Source: Linnemannia hyalina (Eukaryota; Mortierellomycota; Mortierellomycetes; Mortierellales; Mortierellaceae). From it: 64,000 bases of DNA. The translations under genes and the position numbers were made by a program. The notes below the pieces were generated by a model that saw nothing but the letters and a program-made list of their open reading frames with translations, made no database searches and was not told the origin of the DNA. Positions 32,059-43,900 of this stretch are shown piece after piece. Where the stretch lies: the NCBI GenBank assembly GCA_019671135.1, contig JAHRHY010000010.1:1922001-1986000 (forward strand), in the 5' to 3' direction. Each line of letters starts with the position of its first letter. Position 1 is the stretch's first letter.

Positions 32059-32138
32059 ACGTTCCTAGCAGGAATAATAAAACGAAAATAGACAATAGCA
32101 CCTCATTACGTTCTTTTCTGATTTGCCCTGCTGTTGAT

Positions 32139-32421
32139 GCCGATTGAGATTAGGCTCTGCTTCAGAAACCGCCTTTAGCTGATTGCTAAAGATATAAGAA
32201 AAACGATGGATGTCTAGAACAAAACTTAGATAGGATACGTTTGGGTGCATGTGATTTCAAACATTATGAGCACGATCAACTTACCTACCTTGACTAGCGC
32301 GTTGCTTGCCTCTCTGTCCTTGGTCTTTGGTACTTTATCTCTAACCTTCAAGCCCAGGTTCACATGTCTGTCACTTGACAAGCATAAGCGCGTTCTTTTG
32401 ACTGTTTTGAATGGTTATCTG
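32139..32421 (+). repeat. Dispersed repeat, copy A
   Basis: About 280 bp aligning over its whole length with 49962-50250 in the same orientation. Shared blocks include CTGCTTCAG, TAGCTGATTG, GATGCC-like spacing, TCAACTT, CTCTCTGTCCTTG and CTTTTGAC near the end. Similarity is partial (roughly two thirds by eye), so both copies are old. No coding capacity and no clear terminal repeats; family unknown. Confidence 0.7.
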
Positions 32422-32854
32422 TGAATAAAAGTCTTTGTGGAAGCGATGCAACCACGTGGAGAGGAACAGTAGCTGTCGATTGGGGTCATGCTTGACCATG
32501 GTCATCCTCCGTGTGTAAGTGCCAGTGCTCTCTTTTCTATTCCCCGAGGTGATGGCGTGACTGTCTTTCCCACTCACTCGACGAGTCCTTGGAAATCCAG
32601 CGAGTATGAAAGGGTCCCCTGTGGTTTCCTTTTCCCTTTCTTCGGCCAGGACCCACAAGGGCACTCTCACTCGCCATCGTCACCACTTTCACTCCTATCA
32701 AGTCGTTTGCGTGCCCCAATCGCCTCTTCACTTCTCTTCTCTTCTCATCACTCGCTTCACTGGCAGCCTATCCTTTCCTTCTAACATCTTTGTTTGAAGC
32801 TCGTCTTTCGAACCTGGAAGATATTTTCCTTACTTTGTACTCATTCTGTGCAGA

Positions 32855-33119
32855 AACACGTTGTCACGAGTGGCGCTCCTTTCGTCCAAGCAGATATACT
32901 TCGGGCTCTGCCGAGTGGGGAAGTGGCTACGACATCTGTGGTCTTCAGAATGGTTAGGCGCTCTTCAGCCAAACTTCAACTATATTCGATACAATGCACG
33001 GAAGATGGGCAGTAACACGCGTTGTCAAGAATGGCCCCGTTTCTTCTGTTCCAGCAGATATACTACGGGCTCTGCCGAGTAGAAGATGTGGCTATGACAT
33101 CGGTGGTCGTTCAGAAGGG
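32855..33119 (+). repeat. Imperfect direct repeat, two ~100-bp units 159 bp apart
   Basis: Units 32855-32952 and 33014-33119 share AACACG, GTTGTCA, GCAGATATACT, CGGGCTCTGCCGAGT, GTGGCTA, GACATC and TGGTCGTTCAG-like ends. The sequence between them (32953-33013) is unique. No coding function is evident. Confidence 0.75.
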
Positions 33120-33314
33120 CGCAATGAGCACCATCGTTTTGATTGACACAATGCCAAGCGGAGTGCTATGGACGTTTTGAATAACTGTTAAGGTCTTGTC
33201 CGCTAATATTTTTTTATGCTCTTTGCACGTTTGTTCTTTGCTGAGTCTTTCTATTTAGAGCAGCGAGGTATATCTCGCCATGTCTTCAATACCGGAAAGT
33301 ATTTGGAATAGGCG

Positions 33315-33680
33315 ATGAACAAAGATCCGGACATGGAACATGTCACTTTTGGAAACTTCGTCCGTCGATTCGATTTGAGTGATCGGAAGGCAGCGACAAC
33401 GGGCTACGCCCTACTCATTGACTCCACGCAACTGCGAAAATACAGACGGGACGAACTAAAGCTATCATTCCGGGCATCCCGCAGGCATCACGAAACCAAG
33501 TTTTGGGCTCAATGCAAACTACAAGTCAACTCCGCAATAGCGGCTAATCATGCCGGGGTGACCGTGCAGGAGGTTGGAGTAATACAAGCTAAGGTCGAGT
33601 TTGATCAGTTTGTATCAAGTTCTCATGGTCACATGTGCGGCGACTCTCTGGACGACAGAAGGAGCGAGGGCGAAGGCTAA
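33315..33680 (+). CDS. Hypothetical protein, possibly an N-terminal exon of a larger decayed gene
   Basis: 121 aa. The composition is protein-like rather than repetitive (NFVRRFDLSDRKAATTGYALL, STQLRKYRRDELKLSFRAS, HHETKFWAQCKLQVNSA). It is basic and probably helical. There is no signal peptide or membrane segment, and I do not recognise a domain. It ends tail-to-tail with the truncated F-box-like gene, sharing 4 bases at 33677-33680. It could be the first exon of a longer protein cut by a rearrangement. Confidence 0.4.
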   Translation: MNKDPDMEHVTFGNFVRRFDLSDRKAATTGYALLIDSTQLRKYRRDELKLSFRASRRHHETKFWAQCKLQVNSAIAANHAGVTVQEVGVIQAKVEFDQFVSSSHGHMCGDSLDDRRSEGEG

Positions 33681-34330
33681 TACTTTAGCCCTTTCATTCC
33701 TGTAGTTTTCTCAGTTGCAGCAATCCCAATATCACTAACAGCTCTGGTCATCGTCAGTAGAGCTGCGCATGACGACATCACGCCTTGCCGCATTATTGTT
33801 TCCAGAAAAAATCCCCTCGCCCTCCCACCTTGCCTCAACCCCATTTTTGGAGTTAGCAGGAACCGCCCGCAGAATGGAAAAGGCCCCAATGATATCATCA
33901 TCGAGTATGCAACCGCACATAGCAGGCTGGCGTAGACTGGCTTTTGGTCTTTGTTACTGTCACTATCAATGAATACAACGCTAGATTTCATGATACAATA
34001 TATAGCCGCGGCAGGAACGCCGTCGATTACAGCCTCACATGACTCTGGCGACTCGACATTTTTCTTGAGGGAGTTGTCGGCGGGGTAGGCAAAGACGGTC
34101 CTGAGGATTGGGGTGAAGAGGGTGTGGAAGAGGCTGTTGACGGCAGAGGCGGCGACGAGGTCCTTTGGTCGAAAGTACCAGACTGTTTCGCCTTTGTAGT
34201 GTGCTTGAACCCAGAGGGGGATGAGTTTGCCGATGGTGAGGACTATCTCTGGTATACTGAGCGGATGCTTGTTCCTGGTAGTGTCCATTGTTGTGATGGT
34301 GTCCATGAATGAATGTGAATGTGGGTGCAA
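33677..34330 (-). pseudogene. Truncated F-box-like gene
   Basis: 217 codons. Residues 22-98 look like the N-terminal F-box region of fungal F-box/LRR families: HPLSIPEIVLTIGKLIPLW, FRPKDLVAASAVNSLFHTL, FTPILRTVFAYP. After about residue 98 the resemblance stops, and the remaining ~115 residues contain no leucine-rich repeats, which normally fill 400 or more residues. I infer that the 3' part was lost by deletion or rearrangement and the rest of the frame is non-homologous. Confidence 0.5.
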
Positions 34331-34520
34331 TGGTCAGGAAAGGAATCTGTTTATTTAGGTAACTATGCGAGGAATAAGATACCGACAGATGAATATTGTG
34401 TGAAGGAGAGGAGGCTTGACAGGGATAAGCCAGGGGAACTAGGACGGAAATGGGGAGACAGGTGGGGCTGATAGTCCGGGCGCCGGTGAGTACGCTACTA
34501 GAGTTGCAATTCGTGGCAAA

Positions 34521-34769
34521 CTATCCCCGCTGAGCATTGATGACAAAATCAATAACGGACTGCACCGTTGTCAGCTTTTCCGCCTCCTCATCCGGAATTT
34601 GGATATCGAGTTTTTCCTCCAAAGTCATTGCGAGCTCCACAATATCCTGTTCCTTGGCCCCAAGGTCACCAGCGAGTGATGAGTTATTCTCGACCTTCGT
34701 GACGCGAAAGTGTTCGCGGATAATTCCCTTGACGAGTTCCTCAGTAGCCAACGACGAGTGGGAGTCCAT
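34521..34769 (-). CDS. Acyl carrier protein-like, phosphopantetheine serine missing
   Basis: 82 aa from the ATG at 34769. The whole length aligns with acyl carrier proteins: EELVKGIIREHF, SSLAGDLGAKEQDIVELAM, LEEKLDIQIPDEEAEKLTTV and SVIDFVI match the four-helix pattern. In active ACPs the second helix starts with Asp-Ser-Leu and the Ser carries 4'-phosphopantetheine; here that triplet is Lys39-Glu40-Gln41. The change is in the DNA (AAG GAA CAG) and the rest of the fold is conserved, so it is not a frameshift. There is no mitochondrial presequence from this ATG; the frame is open upstream but Leu/Tyr/Pro-rich and not presequence-like. Inference: a non-catalytic ACP paralogue, perhaps a structural partner. 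Confidence 0.75.
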   Translation of the reverse strand: MDSHSSLATEELVKGIIREHFRVTKVENNSSLAGDLGAKEQDIVELAMTLEEKLDIQIPDEEAEKLTTVQSVIDFVINAQRG

Positions 34770-35783
34770 TTTGAGTTGGAGGGGTAGGGCTGGATAAGTA
34801 AGAAGGATTGAAAGGTAGAGGTCGATTGAAAGGTAGAAGAGTAGTGGGAAGAAATAAAATGTTGGAGGAGACAGAGCCGAGAGAAGATGGGTAGCCAAAA
34901 CAGAAGAATGCAAGGTTGGATAGGAGAGGTATATGATGTAGTCTTAAGGAAATGTGATGGAAATATGAAGGTGAGCAGAAAAAAAAGGGTGGTTGGTGCA
35001 ATAGAGAAAGGAGAGAGGAAGGAGTGTGTCGTTTGGCCATGCGATTGTAATCTTGTCACCTTGCACCCCTTAAATGTTGCCACCAACCCTTGCTCACATC
35101 CCCCCAAAGTAGAAAAATGACAAAAAGAATTTGGCGAAGACATAAGAAGCAGACTTATTTTCCTTCAGTTCCTTCCTCTCTTTACCCTTCTGCATTCCTC
35201 TTTCCTCGCCATCCCACCTTCCATCAACCTTCGCTTTACATCCACCTCCCTACTCCTTTCTTCATCCTCACCCTTGTACTGCAACACACAACTCAACTCG
35301 ATTCATCAGCAAGGTCGTTCTTTTCTTTTGGAGACAACAGCGCCAGACAAGTTGTCTAGAGGAAACAAGGTACAGAAGGGTGTGAACCAATGCATTCATG
35401 TACTTCTTGTACTTCTTGTTTGTTTGGGGTATCATTTAACGCTTGCAAACCTTTCCCTCCTTCGAAATTCAAGGCCGCTTTCTCACCAACCAACGTCGCC
35501 ATCGACATCAGTCGACCACTGTAAAAACAATCCTAGGTACACACCTTGTAAGTACAGCAGGAAAAGTGCTTCGATCTACTGGTCAATACACCAGAACGGC
35601 TGCTAACAGACTTGTGTTATTTTGTCAATTAGGTTTTCTCCCGCAATTGATTAAACTACGTACACAGCTCCTCGCTGCTCAAAGAATCTTCCTCAGGCAG
35701 CTCAAGGTAGTCTTTAATTGCTTATGCTACTAAAGATATTTAGTATTGAAATTGTATACTAATACTGCAGGTACTCTTGCTAT
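34770..35783. other. Intergenic and 5' leader of NLR 2
   Basis: 34,770-35,150 is A/G-rich on the + strand, as expected for a T/C-rich leader of the ACP-like gene on the other strand. From ~35,160 the + strand is T/C-rich. Leader introns for NLR 2 are visible: 35548-35632 (GTAAGT...TTAG) and 35707-35770 (GTAGTC...TACTAAT...GCAG), with a non-coding exon 35633-35706 between. Confidence 0.5.
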
Positions 35784-38700
35784 ATGCTTTTAGTTACAAT
35801 CATGTCCTTTTGGTCGTCTCAGGGCAGGCCTGACCCTACCTGCTGCTGTTCTTCTGACGGCCACGAATTGAACCGTGATGGCAAGCGTGTTCTCTCTCAG
35901 CTGGAGCGCACTGCAAAGCTTGGACGAATGTCATCTGAGGTAGGTGGCAGGTTTCAGTTGATCATTTACCTTGTCTATGTACATGTACAATAATACCTAT
36001 GCGGCAATGATCATTCCCTAGTCTCACACCCATATTATATTGTTCTTTTTATACCCAGGTTCAAAGTATTCCAGCAGTCGAGGACGCCCTACAGACTCTT
36101 AGGTCACGGAGGATGAGTGAATACAGGCAGGAAGTTTATATCGACCCTTTGGCCAAGTCCAACGCCCAAGCACCAGACGATGAAAACTTGTTTCCTCTGA
36201 TGGACAAGGTCAAGGAGTTCCTGAAAAGCGAGCGTCAAGTGATGCTGGTCCTCGGCGACTCTGGAGTAGGAAAATCGACATTCAACCGCCATTTGGAGTA
36301 CGAACTATGGCGAAAGTACAAACCCGGCGGTCGCATCCCATTGTTCATCAACTTGCCTGAACTCGACCGGCCAGACAAGAATCTGATCGCTGAACATCTC
36401 AAGTCTTCGAATTTTTCAGAAGAGGGAGTCTGCGAGCTGAAGCACCATCGTCAGATGCTGTTGATATGCGATGGTTATGACGAGAGCCGACTCAGAGTCA
36501 ACCTACACACCACCAACGCCCTAAATCGATCTGGACCACAAGACGTCAAGTTACTCATCACTTGCCGCACTCAATACCTTGGTCCCGACTACCGAGACCG
36601 ATTTGTGCCCAGTATAAGCGGTGGATACCACCGTCCTGAGGATGCACTCTTCCAAGAAGCCGTCATTGCGCCCTACACTAAGGATCAGATCGAGATGTAT
36701 GTCGAGAAGTATGTCTCTCTCGAGCCACGGACCTGGGCCACCAAGGACTACATGGACAAGCTGACGACCATCCCCAACCTTATGGACCTGGTCAAGAATC
36801 CTTTCTTGTTGACGCTAGCACTGGAGACTCTTCCCAAGGTTGTCGAAGGAAGCCTCGATCTGTCTAGACTCCGAGTTACTCGAGCGCAACTTTACGACAT
36901 GTTTGTCAACTGCTGGATTGGAGTAAGCAAGCGCCGTCTTCAGGAGCGGCAGCAGATCGAAAGCCATCAAGAGGCGTTGGAGGAGCTTCTAGAGGACGGA
37001 TTCGTAGATAACGGGATCAGGTTTCAAGAGGACTTGGCGGCGGCTATATACAAGGAGCAGGAGGGTAAACCCGTCGTTGACTACGTTCACAAACGCGACA
37101 AATACACATGGAAGGTTGCCTTTTTCAGCCCTGGACCAGAGACCTCGGTTCTTCGCTCTGCCAGTCTGTTGAGCCGAGCTGGCACTCAATACCGCTTCAT
37201 TCATCAGTCTTTATTGGAGTACTTTTACTCTCGCGCCATTTGCGGCGCCGCGAGCAAGTATACCGACCCAACCGCGATCCCCCTCATGATAATCGACCAT
37301 CCATTGTCCAAGATGAGTCTTGTTGCAGAGGTGTCGGTTATTCATTTTCTCGCCCAACATGCCCAACAGAACGCTACTTTCAAGCAACATCTTCTTGCCC
37401 TCATTGAACTGTCCAAGTCAGATGTTCAAGCGAGCCAAGCTGCAGCTAATGCCATCACGATCTTAGTCAAGGCCGGTACACGGTTCAACGGAGCCGACTT
37501 CCGACGTATTTGCGTTCCGGGAGCCGATCTTTCAGCCGGGCAGTTTGATTCCGCGCAGCTACAGGAGGCAGACTTGACTGGCGTCAACCTCACCAAGGCG
37601 TGGATCCGACAGGTTGATTTCAGTGGAGCGCAGATGGGCGGAACTCAATTTGGCGAACTGCCGTATTTGCCAGATGCAGGGAATGTATGGGCATGCGCAT
37701 TTTCACCAGACGGAAAGTCATTCGCTACGGGTCTTGTCAAAGGCGACATCGATATCTACAGCACTGCAACCTGGAAGAAAACAACTACATTTCGAGCCCA
37801 CAAGATGTGCGTCACAGGACTCGCTTTCTCGCCCACCGGCCATCAACTTCTCTCGGGCAGCGAGGATACAACCGTGCGATTATGGGACTTTGAAACGGGA
37901 TCTGTCGATATGTGTCTGGATGGCTGGTGTGATAGGGTGATGGGTTTGGCATTCTCCTCGTCTGGCAAGCAGTTTGCGTTGGCCGGGTCGAACAGCTCGG
38001 TATGGGATGCTCGCACCGGGGCAGTAGTCTTTGACTTGAAGGAGCACATGGGGTGGTCGGCCAATGTCGAGTTTTCGCCAGATGGGAACCTTGTCGCTTT
38101 CAGCAGTCATAAAGGCAGGATCCAAGTATACAACACCTTCAATGGATCACCAGAAGTGGTTTTGGAGAATGAGCCCTACGACATAACCGACATTGCCTTT
38201 TCGCCGAATGGTCGGTGGATCGTCGCAAGTAACGTCACGGGCAACTTGCAGCTATGGGAGACAGAGACGGCGGTGTCGGGACTCAGATGGAATGGTCACG
38301 CAGGGATAGTCATGGCAATTAGCTTCTCACCAGACTCCAGATCGATCGTGTCCTGTGCCTACGACGGATCAGTGAAGCTGTGGGATGTGTACACTGGCTC
38401 GATGATATCTGCATTTACGGGTCATCTGCAGTCCGTCAATTGCGTTACATTCACGCCGGATGGCTCCCGGATCGCATCAGCAAGTTCGGATAGTACTGTC
38501 CGGCTATGGGAGGTGGCTACTGGTGGATTAAGGCTCGACGCGCAGGAATATTCCGACCCCCAAGTTAGTGTGGCGTACTCTCCAGATGGGCGGTTCCTTG
38601 TTTCTGTTAGCCGCTCGGGGATATTGCGACATTACGACGCAGACACTGGCGAAACCGATATTGCCTTTTCTGGCCAGCCTGACGGCACCGACTGTGTCGC

Positions 38701-39647
38701 CTACTCTCCAGACGGTAGTCGGGTGGCCGTTGGTGGATATGGTGAGGAGGTGGTTGTGTTGAAGGTCCAGGTTGGAACGTTTGAGGTTGCTCTCCGTATT
38801 CGAACGATGGGCGTGAATGCCGTGGCATTCTCGCCATGCGGTGACTGGATCGCTTCCGCTAACAAGGACCAAACAGTACGGCTCTGGCAGGCATCCACAG
38901 GAGCTCCAGGACTCGTCTTCACCGGGCAAGATGATGTCGTCGAGAGCGTAGTATTTTCACCTTGCGGTCTCGAGGTTGCATCGGGTTGTCGGAACGGGGA
39001 CATTCGCATATGGGAGACGAACACAGGGATCCTAAAGTCGAGCATGACCACTCGATCATCTGGTCCTGGTATCGTCGCGTTTTTACAAGGTCGCCGTCAG
39101 GTCGCATCGAGCTTTGGGAAGGGAGGTGTTGCAGTCTGGGACTCTCAGTGCAAGGAGTTCCGTTCTATGCTGATGCCACAACTCGAGATCAACACTTTTA
39201 CATTCTCACCTTGCGGTCGGTGGATGGTCGCTGTTCAATGTCCAGGTTCGCCTGTGGAGCTGTACGTCGGGTGAGACACCAGTGGCTCGGAGATGCGTGG
39301 CTGTCATCGAGGGGTTTTTCGATCGCGTCGAGGATGTTATGTGGAGACCGAGAGCGCTGGAGTTTACGACTGCATGCTTGGATGGATCCATTCGTGCGTG
39401 GAAGGTAATAGAGGAAGAGGGTTTGGGAATGGTGTCGGTCAAGATGGTCTGGGGCTCTGGATGCAGTGGACTTGTTGCTTCGGGTGCTGCGCTACCCGGT
39501 CCAGGCACGCTTAGCACGATCAACCGTAAGTTGCTCGAGCAGTACGGTGCAGGCGCCCTTGGGACCTGTCATTCAAGCCACAGCATCAATGTTTTTGCAG
39601 GGAAGCGTGGCGGCGTAGCGACTCTGTTGGATCAAAGAGAGCCTTAG
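35784..39647 (+). CDS. NLR-like receptor 2 (NACHT, pentapeptide, WD40), frameshifted in blade 13
   Basis: Coding exon 1 starts at ATG 35784 or 35802 (MSFWSSQ) and ends at 35939; intron 35940-36058; exon 2 starts at 36059 with VQSIPAVED, the point where homology with NLR 1 begins. NACHT: Walker A GDSGVGKST, Walker B LLICDGYDE. Pentapeptide block FNGADFRRICVPGADLSA, then WD40 repeats. The frame ends at a TGA (39272-39274) just after VAVQC. One base further along, the other frame gives QVRLWSCTSGET and then a 14th blade (DGSIRAWKV) and a C-terminus like that of NLR 1, to TAG 39645-39647. One extra base near 39242-39243 (CC) explains it. It lacks the ~590-residue N-terminal helical region of NLR 1. 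The result is either a recent null allele or an assembly error. Confidence 0.88.
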
Positions 39648-40956
39648 TCTTCCGATCGCAACAAGCCCGCCTATGCTTTGGATCAGGATCAGGACCAGGA
39701 TGAGCCATTGTCGGCGGGCTACAACAGCGACTACTCCTGGCTGAACCGGGTTGATTAAAGGAACCAGGATTGTAAATAATAAAATACTATTTGATACCCA
39801 CAGCAAACAATATGTTGTTTTTTGAAGAAAGAGTTGAACAGCTCTTCTGTTGTACTATGTCCTAACAAACTAGCGCATGGAGTGAAATCGTAGGTACAAG
39901 AATTGGACACATGGGCTATGGTCGTCTGGTTTATGAGAGACAGTAGAGAGGACAGCTCATCGAACATTAGCAGTGAATATTGCGTAGAGAACAAACAGCA
40001 GAAGATATGCAATGCGATCAGATAGACCCCTTGTTGCTTTTCAGGGGTAGGACAACATGCGGTTTCTTTCATTTCATTTCTTTGTCCCTTTGTTTGCTTC
40101 TTTTCTTCCTTTGCTTTTTTGCCCGTATGTTGTCTTGAAGAAGAAAGGAAAATAATAGGGGGTGTGGAAACGAGCACTGACCACACGTTGCACAAGGTGG
40201 TCATCTGTAGGCATTGCGTGGAAACAATGAAGAGTAGGTGCCTGGGTTCTCTATTTATGCCATTGGTCGACAACTCATTGACCTCATTGCTTTGCTTGAT
40301 TGATAACCTTTTCTTTCGTCTTTTTGAACAAGTCATCCGGTCTGTCAGAGGCATTGATCACGATGGCCCCTCTCTGTCTATATCGTCGTAGTTCCATCTC
40401 ACAATGGGCATTGGGCGTTGAGCAGATTGGTGTGTGTTCCTTTGAAAAGAAAGCAGAAGAGGGGCAACGTGTTCTCGTGTTAATTTTGTGTGCAATTGAC
40501 GTCTGATGAAGTACAAAGGTGACGCAGATGGAGGGAGGCAATGCAATGGGATGAAGGGCTACTTGGAGAAAGGAGAGGGGGGTAGGTGTGTGATCATGGT
40601 CACCCTGCCTGCTTGATAAGAGGGTTGTGGCTTTATGTATGCTTGCACCTCTGTTCTTGTTATTTTATTTGTTGCATGCATCATGGTGCCATTCGATTGC
40701 AAACTCCCCTGTTCTACGCCCAATCCAGGGACGCCCCTTTTCCAATTGTATCCCGGGTAAGTCTCCCGTGCACCTTCTCACTATCCTCCATGTCAGTCTC
40801 TCTTCTGTCTACTTTCACTTCTTCCCCCCCATTCACCATTCAGCCCACTTCTATCTTTCTCTTTCTAACTCCTCCACATCGCACACACCTTTCTCTTCAT
40901 GATCATTCCACACAAAGATACCCCTCCACTGCCACACAACTAGCAATACCCCAACA
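39648..40956. other. Intergenic; promoter of the GPI-PLD gene
   Basis: No gene is supported. A 199-codon minus-strand frame at 39755-40354 is rich in Cys/Ser/Lys and has no domain; I treat it as chance. 40,740-40,950 is strongly pyrimidine-rich on the + strand, a typical leader of the gene starting at 40957. Confidence 0.5.
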
Positions 40957-43900
40957 ATGACACAGTCTATACCATCGCTCGCTTCTGCTGCTGCCCTGCT
41001 CCTCTTTCTCGCCACTACAGCAACATTCAATCCCCACGTCGATGCCTGCGGTGTCACCATCCACAACGAAGTCGCCTTCAGAGCATCCCGTATCCTCCTC
41101 TCAACCACCAACGAGAACAATAACAACACTCGACTCGTCACACCTCAACACCAAACTCATTCACATGCACCCTCTAACCCTCAGTCAGTCAGTCATGCCA
41201 ACAGGAATCGCACCTCCACTTCACTACAGGACGACTATACTCCTCTCCTTGAACAAAAGGACCTGCTCTTTGCAGGCAGCTTCTTCCCTGATTGGGGTTA
41301 CAACTGCATTGGCAAACTCTACAATGAGGCCGCCGAGGAGGTAATCGCGCTTGCTTCCGTTCACACACTGCGATTCCACATTCCCACAACACACGCCCAT
41401 GGGAAGAGCGAATGGGAAAAGTGAATGTGTGTCGCTTTTGTTCTCGTGCCCCCGTTCGTCTTTTTGTTCCCACCCTTGTCTTGCCCATCCTTCCTCTCCT
41501 CCTTGCCTCCAAATCCATGCGATAATTCTAGCTTGCTGTGTGTCTGTGTGTTCCTTTTTCTCTGTGTGCACATCCCTCTCCCATTTGCCACCATTGCCCT
41601 TCTTTTGATCACTCGCTTCTTTTCTGCCTGTGCGTTCACACAGGGTCACACTGGGAACGGTTCCAACGCACGCAGCTGGAAAGAGAGCCTGGAAGTGAAA
41701 GACCCTGTGTCGTTGTGCTGAGTTGTGAAAGGGGTGGGCTCCTTTTCTGATTTCTCTGCTCCCACAATTCGCACTGCAATTGACGCCTTGTCACCCTTCT
41801 CACAATAATAGGCACACTGGCCACCGTTTGCAGAGGCGGCCGTGAGATACATCCTCGAGACATACCCCAAGCCTTGGGACGACCACACCAAGGTAGCTAG
41901 GACCACTCTCTCCCTTGTCACCCGACACGACATTAGTGCTTTAACAAGTGTACCCCTCTTATTAACAAGAGACATTTGTTGACGAAACGATGACAACTTA
42001 TTTTTAGCAATTGATCACGTTTCTATTTGGAACAGTGTCGCATTCACTCGGAGACATGTCCTGGCACGCCTTGAGAGGCCTCTCCTCAGGATTCATCGGG
42101 GTCCTTGCAGAGACCAGCTTTGGGGGGGATTACTCCAAGGGCCATACGCTCGCAGACATTGGAGCCGAGTTTGTGTTGTCTCACATGGGGAAGATTGACC
42201 ACCTGATCACGTCGTGGAAGGTGCCAGTGAAGGATATTACAGAGATCTATAAGCGGATGGGGTATCGCGTTCCAGGCCCTGTTCTGAGCCATTGTATGAG
42301 GAATGGGTTTGCAGGTGTCCAGGCAAACGCCCGTCTTGGGAGCCAGCTTTTCCCTATCTACGCACCCCAGGTAATATTTCGTTTTACATTCATCACTGAA
42401 CACTTTTATTAGTTTGGAATGGACAGTTCATTATCATTGTATTGACGTCATTGAAAATAAGGGTGAATGGTGCTGCGCAAATGAGATACCTTTTGTATGC
42501 ATGGATTAATATATATTTTTTCAATTGGAATTAGTCGCCGTTCTTGATTGAGCAGGTCGAGGATTACCCCTTGGGTGGGCTGAGGGACATGACAGAGTGG
42601 ACAGTCGACTGTTGGCATGGACTGGCTCAGTACCTGGACGAGGTACGACCACTACCCGACCTTATCGACCCTATTGGAACCAACACTACCTTCAACCTAT
42701 GCTACGCTCTCTGGGAGGAACGGACCAAGACATATCGCAGAGATGCATTGGACAATGCCCGAGAGGGACAAGCCCGGTATGGACATGCTGCTATCGAGGG
42801 TGCAAAGGCTCTCTTGCGACTCAAGCAGGCTGGGTACAAGGTCAAGACCGATACCGACAGCAAGCATGGCATGGTCACCTATTCCATCGAGAGGATTCCA
42901 CATGACGGCAATGTCTCTGTTGAACACGAGGGGCTCGACTTTGAGGTGGCACCTGTTGACGAGGATGAGCAATTGGCACAGCAGGAGCAACAACACCATT
43001 CACACAACATGAAGCTGACAAAAATGGAAGCGATCAAGGCGTCAGGATCTCGTGTCAATGCCTGTTTGACATTTTCGGACGAGTTCGACTCGCAGGTTAA
43101 GACACTCTTTCTTCCTATCGCCTACTCCTCGTTCGGCCACGCTGTGGTTACTGGAGACTTTGATGGCGATGGTATCCTTGACCTAGCCATTGCTGCCCCT
43201 CATGTCACCTTTGACCCCAGAGCTCCCTCCCAAGGATCGGTCTTTATTGTCCCCGGTCAGACCTTGTACGACGACGATGACAATCTGCAGGATGACCCCG
43301 AGGGCACTGATGTTCGCACCCTGGCCTCACATGTCCTCCATGGCGATCCTTCAGAGCCCCAGTCTCGGTTTGGATGGTCACTTGCTGTTGTTGATCTGAA
43401 CGAGGACGGGATTGATGATCTGGCGATTGGTGCACCGGGACATGGAGCCAAGGATATGGTCTATGGAGGTTCGGTCTTTGTCTACTTTGGTCGCCGTGGA
43501 CAAGGATTCAATAATACGCCAGACGTGATTATTCACCATGACAGGACCAAAGACAGGGCGCTGGATGTCCCTCAAAGTGTCGGAGCTCTTGCTGGGTTGG
43601 GATATGTCGTCGAAGGTCTAGATCTGACGGGCTCTGGATTCAAGGATCTTGTTGTTGGGATGCCAATGGCTTATGGTATCGTTCCTACCAAGCCTTCGAA
43701 CAAGACCAAGCCCCCGCTGGAATTGGCTCGCCAGACTGGCAAAGTTGTTGCTTTCTTGGCTTCTACTAGGCACAAAGGTCCGATCCTTGACATTGATCGG
43801 GATTGGGAACTGCAGGGCGATGCCAAGTTTGCGTGGTTTGGATCCTCGATAGCTGTCATTACAGAGTCGTTCTCGCAGACTGCTCCTTCAACGCCGTCCA

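Larger units (their letters stand above)
32059..33314. other. Intergenic with two repeat types
   Basis: Contains a copy of a dispersed repeat (32139-32421, matching 49962-50250) and an imperfect direct repeat (32855-32952 and 33014-33119). No gene is supported in the rest; the frames near 32,490-32,780 are low in complexity. Confidence 0.55.

Noticed and set aside
34770..34913. Upstream extension of the ACP-like protein as a mitochondrial presequence
   Set aside because: The extension is Leu/Tyr/Pro-rich with few basic residues, unlike a targeting peptide.
39755..40354. 199-codon minus-strand frame
   Set aside because: No domain, poor composition, no splice or promoter signs; probably chance.
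41341..41811. Short frames between exons 1 and 2 of the GPI-PLD gene
   Set aside because: They lie inside a well-supported intron with in-phase exons on both sides.
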